From NCBI GenBank assembly GCA_002701395.1, contig NZVC01000008.1, positions 1-64,000 on the forward strand: 64,000 nt of DNA, in the 5' to 3' direction. Source of the DNA: Maritimibacter sp. (lineage in GTDB: Bacteria > Pseudomonadota > Alphaproteobacteria > Rhodobacterales > Rhodobacteraceae). Below, one piece after another: positions 1 through 9,265 of the stretch (positions within the stretch are counted from its first letter, which is position 1; each line of letters begins with the position of its first letter). The notes below the pieces were generated by a model. It was not told the DNA's origin, made no database searches, and was given only the letters and a program-made list of their open reading frames with translations. Made by a program: the position numbers and the translations under genes.

Positions 1-1481
1 GGGGCCGCGATAGCTATCACTGGGTCCATATTCCCGTTGGCTATCTTTATTGCATCGGCAATCCGCGCACCGACTGGGGCTTTCGCACCGCCGAGGAAAA
101 GGGCCTGAACGGGCGGTCCCTTCTGTACCCGCGCGGGCGTATCCTTGGCGGATGCTCTTCGATCAACGGCATGATCTACATGCGCGGGCAGGCCGCCGAC
201 TATGATCATTGGCGCCAGCTTGGACTGCCGGGCTGGGGCTGGGATGACGTGCTGCCGTGGTTCCGGAAGTCCGAGGATTACTTCGACGGCGAAAGCGATG
301 TGCACGGCGCCGGCGGCGAATGGCGGGTCGAGGAACAGCGGCTAAGCTGGAAGATCCTTGACGATTTCATGGCCGCCGCCGAACAGGCGGGCCTGCCGCG
401 CACCGAGGATTTCAACACCGGCGACAACGAGGGTGTCGGCTATTTCAAGGTGAACCAGCGGCGCGGCTGGCGTTGGAACACCGCCAAGGCGTTCCTGCGT
501 CCGGTCGAGGGGCGCGGCGGGCTGCGTGTCGAGACCGGGGCCCAAGTGACCCGCGTGCTGTTCGACGGACGCCGCGCCGTGGGAGTCGAGTTTCGGCAGA
601 ACGGCGAGTTGCGGCAGGTTCGCGCGCGGCGCGAGGTCGTGCTTGCGGCGGGGGCCATCGGGTCGCCGCAGATCCTGCAGCTGTCGGGCATCGGCCCCGG
701 CGGGCTGTTGCAAGAGCACGGGATCGACGTGGTGCACGAGGTGCCGGGCATCGGAGAGAACCTGCAGGATCACCTGCAGCTGCGGTGTTCCTACAAGGTG
801 TCGAACGCCAAGACGCTGAACACCATGTCGGCCACGCTGTTCGGCAAGGCGAAGATCGCCGCCGAATATGCCCTGTTCCGCTCTGGCCCGATGTCGATGG
901 CCCCATCGCAGCTTGGGGCCTTTGCCAAGTCCGGGCCCGACGTGGCCACCGCCGACCTTGAATACCACGTTCAGCCCCTGTCGCTGGACGCGTTCGGCGA
1001 ACCACTGCACGCCTTCGATGCCATCACGGCCAGCGTCTGCAACCTGCGGCCCGAAAGCCGGGGCCATGTGCGCATCGTGTCCCCCGATCCGACCGCCGCG
1101 CCCGAGATCCGGCCGAACTATCTTGCGGCCGAGCGTGACAGGCAGGTCGCCGCCGCCTCGATCCGGCTGACGCGGCGCATCGTCGGGCAGCCAGCCTTCG
1201 CGGGCTACGATCCGGTCGAGTTCAAGCCGGGCACCAACTTCGAGACCGACGCGGATCTTGCCCGTGCGGCGGGCGACATCGGCACGACGATCTTCCATCC
1301 CGTCGGCACCGTGCGCATGGGGGCCGACGATGCGGCGCCACTGGACGCCGAATTGCGGGTGCGCGGCATCGACGGTCTTCGCGTCGCGGACGCCAGCGTG
1401 ATGCCGACGATCACAAGCGGGAACACCAATGCGCCCACGATCATGATCGCCGAGAAAGGGGCCGCGATGATCCTGTCCTGA
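1..1481 (+). CDS. GMC family FAD-dependent oxidoreductase (choline dehydrogenase-like), 5' partial
   Basis: The reading frame is open from base 3 of the window, so the N-terminus with the FAD-binding GxGxxG lies upstream; about 492 codons are visible. The glucose-methanol-choline family signature (PRGRILGGCSSINGMIYMRG) is encoded at about 127-186. The C-terminal GMC domain ends with the His-containing HPVGTVRMG segment and the Asn-containing SGNTNAPTIMIAEK segment, which carry the usual catalytic His/Asn pair. Family members oxidise alcohols such as choline with FAD. The exact substrate cannot be read here and no bet genes are adjacent. The next gene, motB, has its own promoter region, so this gene is unrelated to the flagellar locus. 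Confidence 0.93.
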   Translation, partial: GRDSYHWVHIPVGYLYCIGNPRTDWGFRTAEEKGLNGRSLLYPRGRILGGCSSINGMIYMRGQAADYDHWRQLGLPGWGWDDVLPWFRKSEDYFDGESDVHGAGGEWRVEEQRLSWKILDDFMAAAEQAGLPRTEDFNTGDNEGVGYFKVNQRRGWRWNTAKAFLRPVEGRGGLRVETGAQVTRVLFDGRRAVGVEFRQNGELRQVRARREVVLAAGAIGSPQILQLSGIGPGGLLQEHGIDVVHEVPGIGENLQDHLQLRCSYKVSNAKTLNTMSATLFGKAKIAAEYALFRSGPMSMAPSQLGAFAKSGPDVATADLEYHVQPLSLDAFGEPLHAFDAITASVCNLRPESRGHVRIVSPDPTAAPEIRPNYLAAERDRQVAAASIRLTRRIVGQPAFAGYDPVEFKPGTNFETDADLARAAGDIGTTIFHPVGTVRMGADDAAPLDAELRVRGIDGLRVADASVMPTITSGNTNAPTIMIAEKGAAMILS

Positions 1482-1545
1482 CGCCAGTCGGAATTTACCA
1501 AGAAAACCGCGGCATTCGCCGTTGGGTGTCCGGAAACCGGCCCGG

Positions 1546-1560
1546 TTAAGGCCACGTTCA
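1546..1560 (+). promoter_or_regulatory. CtrA-like box (TTAA-N7-TTCA) upstream of motB
   Basis: TTAA at 1546-1549 and TTCA at 1557-1560 are separated by exactly 7 bases, matching the TTAA-N7-TTAA geometry known for CtrA with one mismatch. It lies 47 bp before the motB start. One such site would be weak evidence, but the same geometry recurs at three other flagellar promoters in this window. Confidence 0.4.
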
Positions 1561-1607
1561 TGACCCTTTGCTAAGCCGATGCGGGGGCGCGTGTACGAGG
1601 TGGATGG

Positions 1608-2459
1608 ATGAGCGGGAACGGAAACGCGCCCGTCATCATCAAAAGGAAGAAGGTCGTCGGCGGCGGCGGGCACCACGGTGGGGCGTGGAAGGTCGCGTAT
1701 GCCGATTTCGTGACGGCCATGATGGCATTCTTCCTTCTGATGTGGCTGTTGAACGCAACGACCGAAAAGCAGCGCAAGGGTATTGCGGACTACTTCAACC
1801 CGACGATCCCGGTGAACCGGATCTCTGGCGGGGGCGAGGGGACGTTCGGCGGCGAGGATGTCGCGTCCGAGGTCACGTTGGCCCGCAACGGCACCGGCGC
1901 GTCGCAGAGGTTTCCGACCGACAGTTCGATGGCGCGGGGCGATACCGGCGTCGATGCGTCGACAGAGGCCGGCAACGGCGAAGCCGAGGAAGACGCCGCC
2001 TTCGCCGAGATCGAAGACGCGCTGTCGGCCCGCGCGGGTGAAAGCATGGTCGCCGACGGGCCAGCGCGACACATCGTGACCCGCCTGACCGACGAGGGCC
2101 TGATCATCGAGGTGTTCGATCTGCCCGACGAGCCGCTGTTCTTCGAAGGCACCGACCGGCCGAATCTGGTCCTGCAAGAGATCGCGCGTCTTGTCGCCGA
2201 GGTCTTTTCGATCGTGACCAATGACGTGGCGATCAACGGCCATACCCGGTCGCATGCGTTGGTTCTGGCGCAGAATCCGGTCTGGGACCTGTCCAGCGAC
2301 CGGGCCGACACGGTGCGCAGGCTGCTGGAGGGCGAGGACCTTGATCCCGACCGCATAGAACGGGTGTCCGGCTTCGCGGACCGCAAGCCCGTGGCCGAGA
2401 ACCGGATGGCGGCGCGCAACAACCGGATCGAGATCATCCTGCTGCGGTCGCAGCCGTAG
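1608..2459 (+). CDS. motB: Flagellar motor protein MotB
   Basis: Stator subunit that anchors the MotA/MotB proton channel to peptidoglycan. The 283-aa product has a basic, Gly/His-rich N-terminus and one membrane helix at about residues 29-48. The AYADF motif places the proton-accepting aspartate at D33. The C-terminal OmpA-like peptidoglycan-binding domain covers about 160-280 and contains the INGHTR and NNRIEI segments. The start is supported by a GAGGTGG ribosome site just upstream. It opens the flagellar superlocus, about 10 kb from motA, whereas motA and motB are adjacent in many bacteria. A CtrA-like box lies upstream. Confidence 0.93.
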   Translation: MSGNGNAPVIIKRKKVVGGGGHHGGAWKVAYADFVTAMMAFFLLMWLLNATTEKQRKGIADYFNPTIPVNRISGGGEGTFGGEDVASEVTLARNGTGASQRFPTDSSMARGDTGVDASTEAGNGEAEEDAAFAEIEDALSARAGESMVADGPARHIVTRLTDEGLIIEVFDLPDEPLFFEGTDRPNLVLQEIARLVAEVFSIVTNDVAINGHTRSHALVLAQNPVWDLSSDRADTVRRLLEGEDLDPDRIERVSGFADRKPVAENRMAARNNRIEIILLRSQP

Positions 2460-2484
2460 CAGAGAATAGACCGCATTTTAGCTG

Positions 2485-2499
2485 TTAGCGCGACCTTAA
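2485..2499 (+). promoter_or_regulatory. CtrA-like box (TTAG-N7-TTAA) upstream of flgE
   Basis: TTAG at 2485-2488 and TTAA at 2496-2499 with a 7-base spacer, one mismatch from the CtrA consensus TTAA-N7-TTAA. It lies 58 bp before flgE, a suitable distance for a promoter of flgE-flgK-flgL-flgI. Confidence 0.5.
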
Positions 2500-2557
2500 G
2501 GCGGGGTGCTTAGGCAAGGGCGGGACAGCGGGCAATGCATCAGAAAGGCGCACTCAG

Positions 2558-3868
2558 ATGACGATCTCTTCTTCCCTCTCCGCAGGTGTCGCCGGGCTTG
2601 CCGCCAATGCGACGCGGCTGGCCACGATCTCTGACAACATCGCGAATTCGAACACGCATGGGTACAAACGTGCGACCGCGGAATTCCAGTCCTTCGTGAT
2701 CAACGGCAACGCCGGAAGCGGTACGTACTCGGCCGGCGGGGTCCAGTCGGTGACCACCCGTCTTATCGACGAACACGGGCCGCTGGTCGCAACCGGCCAC
2801 CCGATGGACATCGCCGTGACCGGGCGCGGCATGCTGCCCGTCACATCCGAGGTCGCGCTTGATACCGGCGCCACGGATGAACCGATCATGATGACGACCA
2901 CCGGATCTTTCCGCACCGACGCGGACGGGATCCTGAAGACGGAAACCGGGCTTGTCCTTCTGGGCTGGCCCGCCGACGCGGACGGGTCGATCCCGACCTA
3001 TGCGCGCGATACGACGGCGGACCTTGAACCCGTGGTCGTGAACTTCAACCAGACCTCGGGCGACCCCACGACGCAGATGAGCCTTGGCGCCAACCTGCCG
3101 GCCACGGAAACCGACGCGACCGCCTCGGGCGATCCGCTGCCGCTGTCAGTGGAATATTTCGGCAACCTCGGCACCTCGGAATCGCTGGACATCACTTTTA
3201 CCCCGACAATCCCGGGGGTGCCCGGCATGTCGAACACCTGGACGATGGAGATTACGGATTCCGCGCTCGCCGGCGCGGTGATCGGGAACTACACGCTGGT
3301 CTTTGACGACACCCGCGCCAACGGCGGGACGTTGCAAAGCGTCACGGTAAACTCGGGCGGGACCTATGACGGCGCGACCGGAACGCTGGACCTGACGGTG
3401 GCTGGCGGTCCGCTGGCCCTGACCATCGGGCGGCTCGGCGATCCAAATGGGCTGACACAGCTGTCCGACAGCTTCGCGCCCACCTCCATCACCAAGGACG
3501 GCTCGCCGGTCGGCAACCTGACCTCGGTCGAAATCGACCAGAACGGTTATATTCAGGCGTCCTATGACACTGGTTTCACCCGCACCCTGTACCAGGTGCC
3601 GCTGGTCGATGTGCCGAACCCGAACGGTCTGCTGTCGCTTGGAAACCAAGCCTATCAGGTGTCGCCGTCGTCCGGGTCGTTCTTCCTGTGGAACGCCGGT
3701 GACGGCCCGACCGGCGAGGTTTCCGGTTTCGCGCGCGAAGGATCGACGACCGACGTGGCGGGGGAACTCACGCTGCTGATCCAGACACAGCGCGCCTATT
3801 CCTCGAACGCGAAGGTGATCCAGACCGTGGACGAGATGCTTCAGGAAACCACCAACATCAAACGCTGA
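2558..3868 (+). CDS. flgE: Flagellar hook protein FlgE
   Basis: Subunit of the hook, the universal joint between rod and filament. The N-terminus has the flagellar rod/hook pattern (SDNIANSNTHGYKRA). The C-terminus has the matching axial segment (QTQRAYSSNAKVIQTVDEML) that forms the inner helical core. At 436 aa it falls within the range for hook proteins, and the central region (about 90-370) is Thr/Gly-rich as expected for the outer hook domains. It is first in a run with flgK, flgL and flgI. AAAGG lies 11 bases before the ATG. Confidence 0.93.
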   Translation: MTISSSLSAGVAGLAANATRLATISDNIANSNTHGYKRATAEFQSFVINGNAGSGTYSAGGVQSVTTRLIDEHGPLVATGHPMDIAVTGRGMLPVTSEVALDTGATDEPIMMTTTGSFRTDADGILKTETGLVLLGWPADADGSIPTYARDTTADLEPVVVNFNQTSGDPTTQMSLGANLPATETDATASGDPLPLSVEYFGNLGTSESLDITFTPTIPGVPGMSNTWTMEITDSALAGAVIGNYTLVFDDTRANGGTLQSVTVNSGGTYDGATGTLDLTVAGGPLALTIGRLGDPNGLTQLSDSFAPTSITKDGSPVGNLTSVEIDQNGYIQASYDTGFTRTLYQVPLVDVPNPNGLLSLGNQAYQVSPSSGSFFLWNAGDGPTGEVSGFAREGSTTDVAGELTLLIQTQRAYSSNAKVIQTVDEMLQETTNIKR

Positions 3869-3891
3869 TACGACGCTGACGGAGCTACGAT

Positions 3892-5346
3892 ATGTCCATT
3901 TCTTCTGCACTCGGCGCCGCGCTATCCGGCCTTACGGCGGCCTCCCGCCGGGCAGAGGTCGTGTCGTCCAACGTCGCGAATGCGTCTACCCCCGGCTATG
4001 GCCGCCGTCAGGTGGAACTCGGCGCCGGCCTCGTCGGCAGCCTGTTGCCCGGCGTCACCGTGGCCGGGGTGATCCGGAACGAAGACGTCGTGCTTCTGGG
4101 CCAGCGGCGCGAAGCGCAGGCGGGGTTGGCCTATGCGGAAACCGGGGCAGAGTTCCTGACCGGAATCGAAGCGGCGATCGGCATTCCGGGCGAACCCAAC
4201 TCTCTGTCTCAAAAGCTGACCGCCTTTGAAACCGCCCTGATCGAGGCATCAAGCCGCCCAGACAGCGACGCGCGCCTGCTCGGCGTCGCCAACACGGCCT
4301 CGGATGTCACGAACCATCTCAACACGCTGGCCGACCGAATCCAGGACGAACGCCTGCTGGCCGATCAGCGGATCGATACGTCCGTCGACCGGCTGAACAC
4401 CGCGCTGCAGCAGGTCGTGGATCTGAATAACCGGATCGTCCAGTTCCAGGGGTCGACGCGTGATGCCACCTCGCTGATCGACCAAAGGCAAAGCCTGATC
4501 GACGGCATTGCCGACCTGATCCCCATTCGCCAGACCGCTCGCGACAACGGAGCGGTCGCGCTCTACACCGAAGGGGGCGCCGTTCTGGTCGACAGCAAGG
4601 CTGCGGTCTTCGACTTTCAGGGCGCGACGGCCCTGACCGTCTACATGACGCAAGCCGGGGGCGGCCTGTCGGGCCTCACAATCAACGGTCAGGCCATTTC
4701 GACCGGGGCGACCTCTGGCCCGATCGCAGGGGGGCGGCTGGCCGCTCTGTTCGAGATCCGCGACGAAACCGCCCCCGCCCTGCAGGTGCAACTCGATGCC
4801 GTGGCACGCGATCTGATGGAGCGGTTCGAAACACCGACGGTCGATCCAACGCTGGCCGTCGGCGACCCGGGGCTGTTCACCGACAATGGCCTTGCCTTCG
4901 ACCCGGTCGAGGAAACCGGGCTCGCGGCACGCATCACCCTGAACGCCGTCGCCGACCCCGATCAGGGCGGGGCCGTTTGGCGCCTGCGCGACGGGCTGAA
5001 TGCCCCGGCGGTCGGTGACCCCGGCAACGCGGCCATTCTCGATGCGATGAGCGTGGCGCTTTCGGATCTGCGCACGCCCCTGTCGGGCGGCTTCACCACT
5101 TCCCACAACGCCGTCGGCCTTGCCGGGGACCTGCTGTCGCGCGTCGCGATCTCTGCGCATGACGCCGAGACGCGCGTGGGCTTCACCCGGGCGCAAACGG
5201 ACGCGTTGCTGACGGCCGAGTACCAGGACGGTGTCGATACCGATCAGGAGATGCAGGAACTTCTGCTGATCGAACAGGCCTACTCGGCCAATGCACGTGT
5301 GATCCAGACCATCGACGCCCTTATCAACCGCCTGCTGGAGATCTGA
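3892..5346 (+). CDS. flgK: Flagellar hook-associated protein FlgK (HAP1)
   Basis: Junction protein between hook and filament. The 484-aa product has the N-terminal rod-like motif (SSNVANASTPGYGRRQVEL) and the C-terminal coiled segment (EQAYSANARVIQTIDALINR) shared with FlgE and FlgG. Its long helical N-terminal half (about 100-210) and middle domain distinguish it from rod proteins. It sits 23 bp after flgE with GGAG before the ATG, and flgL follows 2 bp after its stop. Confidence 0.92.
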   Translation: MSISSALGAALSGLTAASRRAEVVSSNVANASTPGYGRRQVELGAGLVGSLLPGVTVAGVIRNEDVVLLGQRREAQAGLAYAETGAEFLTGIEAAIGIPGEPNSLSQKLTAFETALIEASSRPDSDARLLGVANTASDVTNHLNTLADRIQDERLLADQRIDTSVDRLNTALQQVVDLNNRIVQFQGSTRDATSLIDQRQSLIDGIADLIPIRQTARDNGAVALYTEGGAVLVDSKAAVFDFQGATALTVYMTQAGGGLSGLTINGQAISTGATSGPIAGGRLAALFEIRDETAPALQVQLDAVARDLMERFETPTVDPTLAVGDPGLFTDNGLAFDPVEETGLAARITLNAVADPDQGGAVWRLRDGLNAPAVGDPGNAAILDAMSVALSDLRTPLSGGFTTSHNAVGLAGDLLSRVAISAHDAETRVGFTRAQTDALLTAEYQDGVDTDQEMQELLLIEQAYSANARVIQTIDALINRLLEI

Positions 5347-5348
5347 AA

Positions 5349-6359
5349 ATGACGATGCTCACACTTGGCGACCTCGCCACGTCCTACCAGCAGAAGCTGC
5401 ACAGTTCGCGCCTGAAACATCAACTCGCGCGGTTGACCGATGAAATGGCGACCGGCCGCGTCAGTGATCTGCGCAAGGCGACGGGCGGGCATTTCGGCAC
5501 GCTTGGCTCGCTTGATCATCAGCTGGGATCGCTTGGCGCCTACACGACTGCGGGCAAGGAAGCCGCCTTGTTCCTCGGCACCCTGCAAGAGGCGCTTGGA
5601 ACCATTCATGAGGGCGCGGGAAAGCTGTCCCCTGTCATGTTGCAGGCCTCGGACTCGGCGCATGCCTCTTTCATATCGGCCACCGCCGCCGACTCGCGGG
5701 CGCAGTTCCAAAGCGTGGTGTCTGCCCTGAACAGCCATGTCGCGGACAGGACCCTGCTCGGTGGGGCGGCGACGGGTGGCCCGGCGCTCGCATCCTCCGA
5801 AACCATGCTAGCAGACCTGTCGACGGCGATCGCCGGCCTGACAACGGCGGCTGATATCGAGACGGCCGTCGATGACTGGTTTGATCTGGCCGGCGGCGGG
5901 TTTGAAACCGTGGGATACCTCGGCAGTACCACGACACTGGCCCCGTTCCGGGTCGGACAGCATGAAGCGGTCGACATGTCGCTGACGGCCGCAGACGCCG
6001 AGATCCGCGATTTCCTCAAGGGCTACGCGATGGCATCGCTGATCGACCTCGGCGCTCTCGCGACAGAGCCGGGCGAACAGGCGATCTTGCTGACCCGCGC
6101 CGGTGAAAAGCTGTTCAACGCCAATGCCACTTTGGCAGAGGTGCGGGGGCGGATCGGCAGCGCCGAAGCCGAAATAGATACCGCGCTCGCCCGCAACGCC
6201 AGCGCAACCAGCGCCTTGGAACTTGCACGGAACGAGATCGTCGCCGCCGATCCCTACCAGACGGCCGTGGATCTCGAGGCGGCGCAGCTGCAGCTGGAAT
6301 CGCTGTTCACGATCACCGCGCGCCTTTCCCGCCTGACCCTGACGGAGTTCATCCGGTGA
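5349..6359 (+). CDS. flgL: Flagellar hook-associated protein FlgL (HAP3)
   Basis: Second junction protein, linking FlgK to the flagellin filament. The 336-aa product is mostly helical at both ends, like flagellin. Residues 1-130 carry the N-terminal helical pattern (TYQQKLHSSRLKHQLARLTDEMATGR), and the C-terminus (TAVDLEAAQLQLESLFTITARLSRLTL) matches the flagellin-like C-terminal helix. Position right after flgK is diagnostic. The divergent middle is typical of alphaproteobacterial FlgL. Confidence 0.88.
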   Translation: MTMLTLGDLATSYQQKLHSSRLKHQLARLTDEMATGRVSDLRKATGGHFGTLGSLDHQLGSLGAYTTAGKEAALFLGTLQEALGTIHEGAGKLSPVMLQASDSAHASFISATAADSRAQFQSVVSALNSHVADRTLLGGAATGGPALASSETMLADLSTAIAGLTTAADIETAVDDWFDLAGGGFETVGYLGSTTTLAPFRVGQHEAVDMSLTAADAEIRDFLKGYAMASLIDLGALATEPGEQAILLTRAGEKLFNANATLAEVRGRIGSAEAEIDTALARNASATSALELARNEIVAADPYQTAVDLEAAQLQLESLFTITARLSRLTLTEFIR

Positions 6360-7456
6360 AGCACCTGATCCTGGCGCTCTTTCTCTCCGTCCTGTCCACC
6401 GCCGCTGCCGCAGCACCGGTGCGTATCAAGGACCTTGTCGAATTCGACGGGGTCCGCGGCAACGACCTTGTCGGTTACGGCCTTGTCGTCGGCTTGAATG
6501 GAACCGGCGACGGTATTCGCAACGCGCCGTTCACCGAAGAGATCATGTCGAACATACTCGAGCGTCTCGGGGTCAACGTCACGGGCGAACAATTTCGGCC
6601 CCGCAATGTCGCCGCGGTCTTCGTAACAGCCGAACTGCCGCCCTTCGCGCGCGCAGGCTCGCAGATCGACGTCACCGTCTCGGCGATCGGGGATGCCAGC
6701 AGTTTGCTGGGCGGCACGCTGGTGATGACTCCGCTGAATGCGGCCGACGGGCAGATCTATGCCGTGTCGCAGGGCACCGTCATTGCCGGTGGAGCCGCGG
6801 CAGAGGGCGATGCCGCCACGGTGGTTCAGGGGGTGCCCACGGCGGGTGTCATCCCATCGGGCGCGCGGGTCGAACGGGAGATCGAGTTCGATTTCCAAGG
6901 GCTCGAGACGGTGCGTCTGGCGCTCAGGACGCCTGATTTCACCACTGCGGGCCTGATCGAGGCCGCGATCAACAACACCCTGAACCGCCGTGTCGCACGT
7001 ATGCTGGACCCAGGAACCGTCGTCGTCGATATTGGCGCGACACGCGCCGCATCTCCGGCTCATGCGATCGGACGTATCGAGAATATTGCCATCGAGCCCC
7101 AGCGCCGGGCCCGCGTCGTTGTCGACCAGAGGTCCGGCACCATCGTGCTGGGCGAAGACGTGCGGATCAGCCGGGTTGCCGTCAGTCAGGGCAACCTGAC
7201 CCTGCGCATCGAGGAAGATCCTCTCGTCATTCAGCCCAACCCGTTCTCTCCGGGCAACACCGTCGTGGTGCCGCGGACCCAGGCGGATATCCAGGAAGAG
7301 CCAGGCATCGGCTTGGCCGAGATCCCCGATGGCACCTCGCTGTCCGAAGTGATCGCGGGACTCAACGCTTTGGGTGTCAGCCCACGGGACATGATCGACA
7401 TCCTCAAAAGCATCAAGGCCGCCGGCGCCCTGCATGCTGAGTTCATAGTGCGGTGA
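6356..7456 (+). CDS. flgI: Flagellar P-ring protein FlgI
   Basis: Forms the periplasmic P ring around the rod. The GTG start overlaps the flgL stop by 4 bp. A signal peptide covers about residues 1-20 and ends in an Ala-rich AAAAA stretch. The mature protein opens with the family hallmark RIKDLVEFDGVRGNDLVGYG and GLVVGLNGTGD. It ends with the conserved PRDMIDILKSIKAAGALHAE. The length of 366 aa is normal. It is the last gene of the flgE operon and is convergent with fliP, about 200 bp away. Confidence 0.95.
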   Translation: MKHLILALFLSVLSTAAAAAPVRIKDLVEFDGVRGNDLVGYGLVVGLNGTGDGIRNAPFTEEIMSNILERLGVNVTGEQFRPRNVAAVFVTAELPPFARAGSQIDVTVSAIGDASSLLGGTLVMTPLNAADGQIYAVSQGTVIAGGAAAEGDAATVVQGVPTAGVIPSGARVEREIEFDFQGLETVRLALRTPDFTTAGLIEAAINNTLNRRVARMLDPGTVVVDIGATRAASPAHAIGRIENIAIEPQRRARVVVDQRSGTIVLGEDVRISRVAVSQGNLTLRIEEDPLVIQPNPFSPGNTVVVPRTQADIQEEPGIGLAEIPDGTSLSEVIAGLNALGVSPRDMIDILKSIKAAGALHAEFIVR

Positions 7457-7660
7457 AGCGGCGTCTGGCTTCGTTGCCGGGGTTGAAAGGACGTCAGTCC
7501 GCACGCGAAGCGGCCTTTCCCCGGATGCATCACGCGCCGGCGAAAGCGTGCGGAGTTTGTAGAGCGGTTCGCCACGCCGATCCCTCCGAATTAACGCGGC
7601 GGTTCGCCCGGGAAAGGCAAAGTCGCGGAGGAGTGTGTGAAGCCTTAGCTTCGGTCGCGA

Positions 7661-8407
7661 TCAGAAATAGCTTCTCACCAGCGCGCCGGTGATCAGGCTC
7701 CAACCATCCGCAACGACGAAGAAGGCAAGCTTGAAGGGCAAAGAGACGATGGCCGGCGGGACCATCATCATCCCCATCGACATCAGGATGGCCGCAACGA
7801 CGAGGTCGATGATCAGGAACGGCAGGAAGACCAGAAATCCGATCTGGAAGGCACGTTCAATCTCGCTCAGTAGGAAGGCCGGCACCAGAACCGACAGCGG
7901 CGCATCCTGCATCGCACCGCTCACGTCTTCTCGACCCTCGCGAAGAGCTGCAAGGTGGTCGAACGTATCGGGATCCAGCCGGGCCGACATGAAGATGCGG
8001 AACGGTGCAATCGCTTCCGTGAACGCAGCGTCCAGTTCCAACTCACCCGCGATCAGCGGCTGGGCGCCGCGTTGCCACGACTCGGTGAATACGGGCTCCA
8101 TCACAAAGTAGGTCAGGAAAAGAGCCAGGCTGACGATCAGCATGTTGGGTGGCGATTGCTGTAAGCCGATCGCGGTGCGAAGAATGGAAAGAACAGTCAC
8201 GATAAAGGGGAAACAGGTGATCATGATCGCCAGCCCGGGCACAAGGCTGAGCACCGTGATCAACAGGATCAGTTGGATCGACCTTGCCGTCAGGGTGCCG
8301 TCTGATCCACCAAGATCGACCGTTACCTCCTGCGCCGATACTGGTGCTGCAAGACCTAGCAGCACCGAAAGGAGGATTGCGGCCGCCCACCCGCATCGCG
8401 CCAACAT
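7661..8407 (-). CDS. fliP: Flagellar export gate protein FliP
   Basis: Core inner-membrane component of the type III flagellar export gate, forming the FliP5-FliQ4-FliR1 pore. The 248-aa product has a cleavable signal peptide (about 1-25) and FliP-specific stretches: ITVLSLVPGLAIMITCFPFI, RTAIGLQQSPPN, and MSMGMMMVPP near the C-terminus. Its ATG overlaps the fliN stop (ATGA). It ends the fliF-fliH-fliN-fliP operon, away from its partners fliQ and fliR. Confidence 0.95.
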   Translation of the reverse strand: MLARCGWAAAILLSVLLGLAAPVSAQEVTVDLGGSDGTLTARSIQLILLITVLSLVPGLAIMITCFPFIVTVLSILRTAIGLQQSPPNMLIVSLALFLTYFVMEPVFTESWQRGAQPLIAGELELDAAFTEAIAPFRIFMSARLDPDTFDHLAALREGREDVSGAMQDAPLSVLVPAFLLSEIERAFQIGFLVFLPFLIIDLVVAAILMSMGMMMVPPAIVSLPFKLAFFVVADGWSLITGALVRSYF

Positions 8408-8670
8408 CAGAGACCGTTCGACAGGTCGGCCACCTCGGTCAGCCGGACGGCCAACTGACCCGCGTTGTCGCCGTCGAGTTCTTGCAACTCGCCACGGGCA
8501 ATAAGGCGGTCGCCGACATACAACTCGACGGGATCTTCGACCCGCTTGTCCAAAACCAGCACGGCGTCGCTGTCGAGAGCCAGCAGTTCACGCACCATTG
8601 GCCGGGCCCGTCCGACAGAGACCGTGATCTCGATCGGGACTCGGGTGAAGGGATTATCGTCCTCAGCCAT
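8407..8670 (-). CDS. fliN: Flagellar motor switch protein FliN
   Basis: C-ring protein involved in rotation switching and docking of export substrates. The 87-aa product is essentially one SpoA/FliMN_C domain with the pattern VPIEITVSVGRARPMVRELL, VLVLDKRVEDPVELYVGDRL and ARGEL. I chose the ATG at 8670, overlapping fliH by 8 bp, over an upstream in-frame codon that gives an unrelated extension. It is the only C-ring gene in the window; fliM and fliG were not found. Confidence 0.92.
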   Translation of the reverse strand: MAEDDNPFTRVPIEITVSVGRARPMVRELLALDSDAVLVLDKRVEDPVELYVGDRLIARGELQELDGDNAGQLAVRLTEVADLSNGL

Positions 8671-9265
8671 GCTGAAGGGTCCTTTCGTTGAGTTCGTATA
8701 GCGCCGCAACGGCGCTGCGAATACGCTCCAATGCGCCGCTTAGGTCGATCTGCCGTTCGACCTTGCCGACGCGCAGATAAGCTTGGCCTTCCGCCAGCGT
8801 CGGCTCTTCCACCAGGCGGACGGCCGCAGCAGCGGAACGTTCGATCTCTGCGCCAAGGATCGCGCTGCCCCCGGGCCCGACGACGAGTTCAACGGGCGTA
8901 TCGACATTCTCGGCGATCAGTGGCCGAAGCTCTTCCTGAACCGCAAGCGCGAAGGTCTCGGCCACAAGCCCGGGAAGCAAACAGCCGACCAGTTCGTTCA
9001 GCAAGGGCTCCAGCGACTGGATGACGTGGGCGCGCGCTTCGTGGAAGGTGAAGGACATCTCTTGGAGATTGCGGGCGAATTCCGCGCCGATCCTTTCCTG
9101 CTCTTCAGTGTTCGCGCGGTTGGCATCATCCCAGCCCGCGCGGTATCCGTCTTCATAGGCGGCGGTGCGGTCTGCCTCTGACGGGCCAGGGGCGTTGGGT
9201 GTCACAGGGTCTGCCGGCGCCGGCTGGACGGCGGTATCGAAGTCCTCCAGCGACAGGCCGGGCAT
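8663..9265 (-). CDS. fliH: FliH-like flagellar export regulator
   Basis: Likely the negative regulator and stalk of the FliI export ATPase. It is 200 aa, with a helical, Ala/Glu-rich middle including an AYEDGYRAGWDDA stretch characteristic of FliH glycine-repeat regions. The C-terminal domain is FliH-like (LVEEPTLAEGQAYLRVGKVERQIDLSG, split across this region). FliH is poorly conserved, so position between fliF and fliN carries much of the weight. Its ATG overlaps the fliF stop. Confidence 0.78.
   Translation of the reverse strand: MPGLSLEDFDTAVQPAPADPVTPNAPGPSEADRTAAYEDGYRAGWDDANRANTEEQERIGAEFARNLQEMSFTFHEARAHVIQSLEPLLNELVGCLLPGLVAETFALAVQEELRPLIAENVDTPVELVVGPGGSAILGAEIERSAAAAVRLVEEPTLAEGQAYLRVGKVERQIDLSGALERIRSAVAALYELNERTLQHG

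Noticed and set aside
342-2255. A 637-codon open frame on the minus strand
   Set aside because: It lies antisense to the GMC and motB genes, has the Arg/His/Pro-rich make-up of a GC-rich shadow frame, and no domain.
7457-7660. A small open frame (about 79 codons) between flgI and fliP
   Set aside because: It has a low-complexity composition and no family pattern, and overlaps the fliP 3' end.
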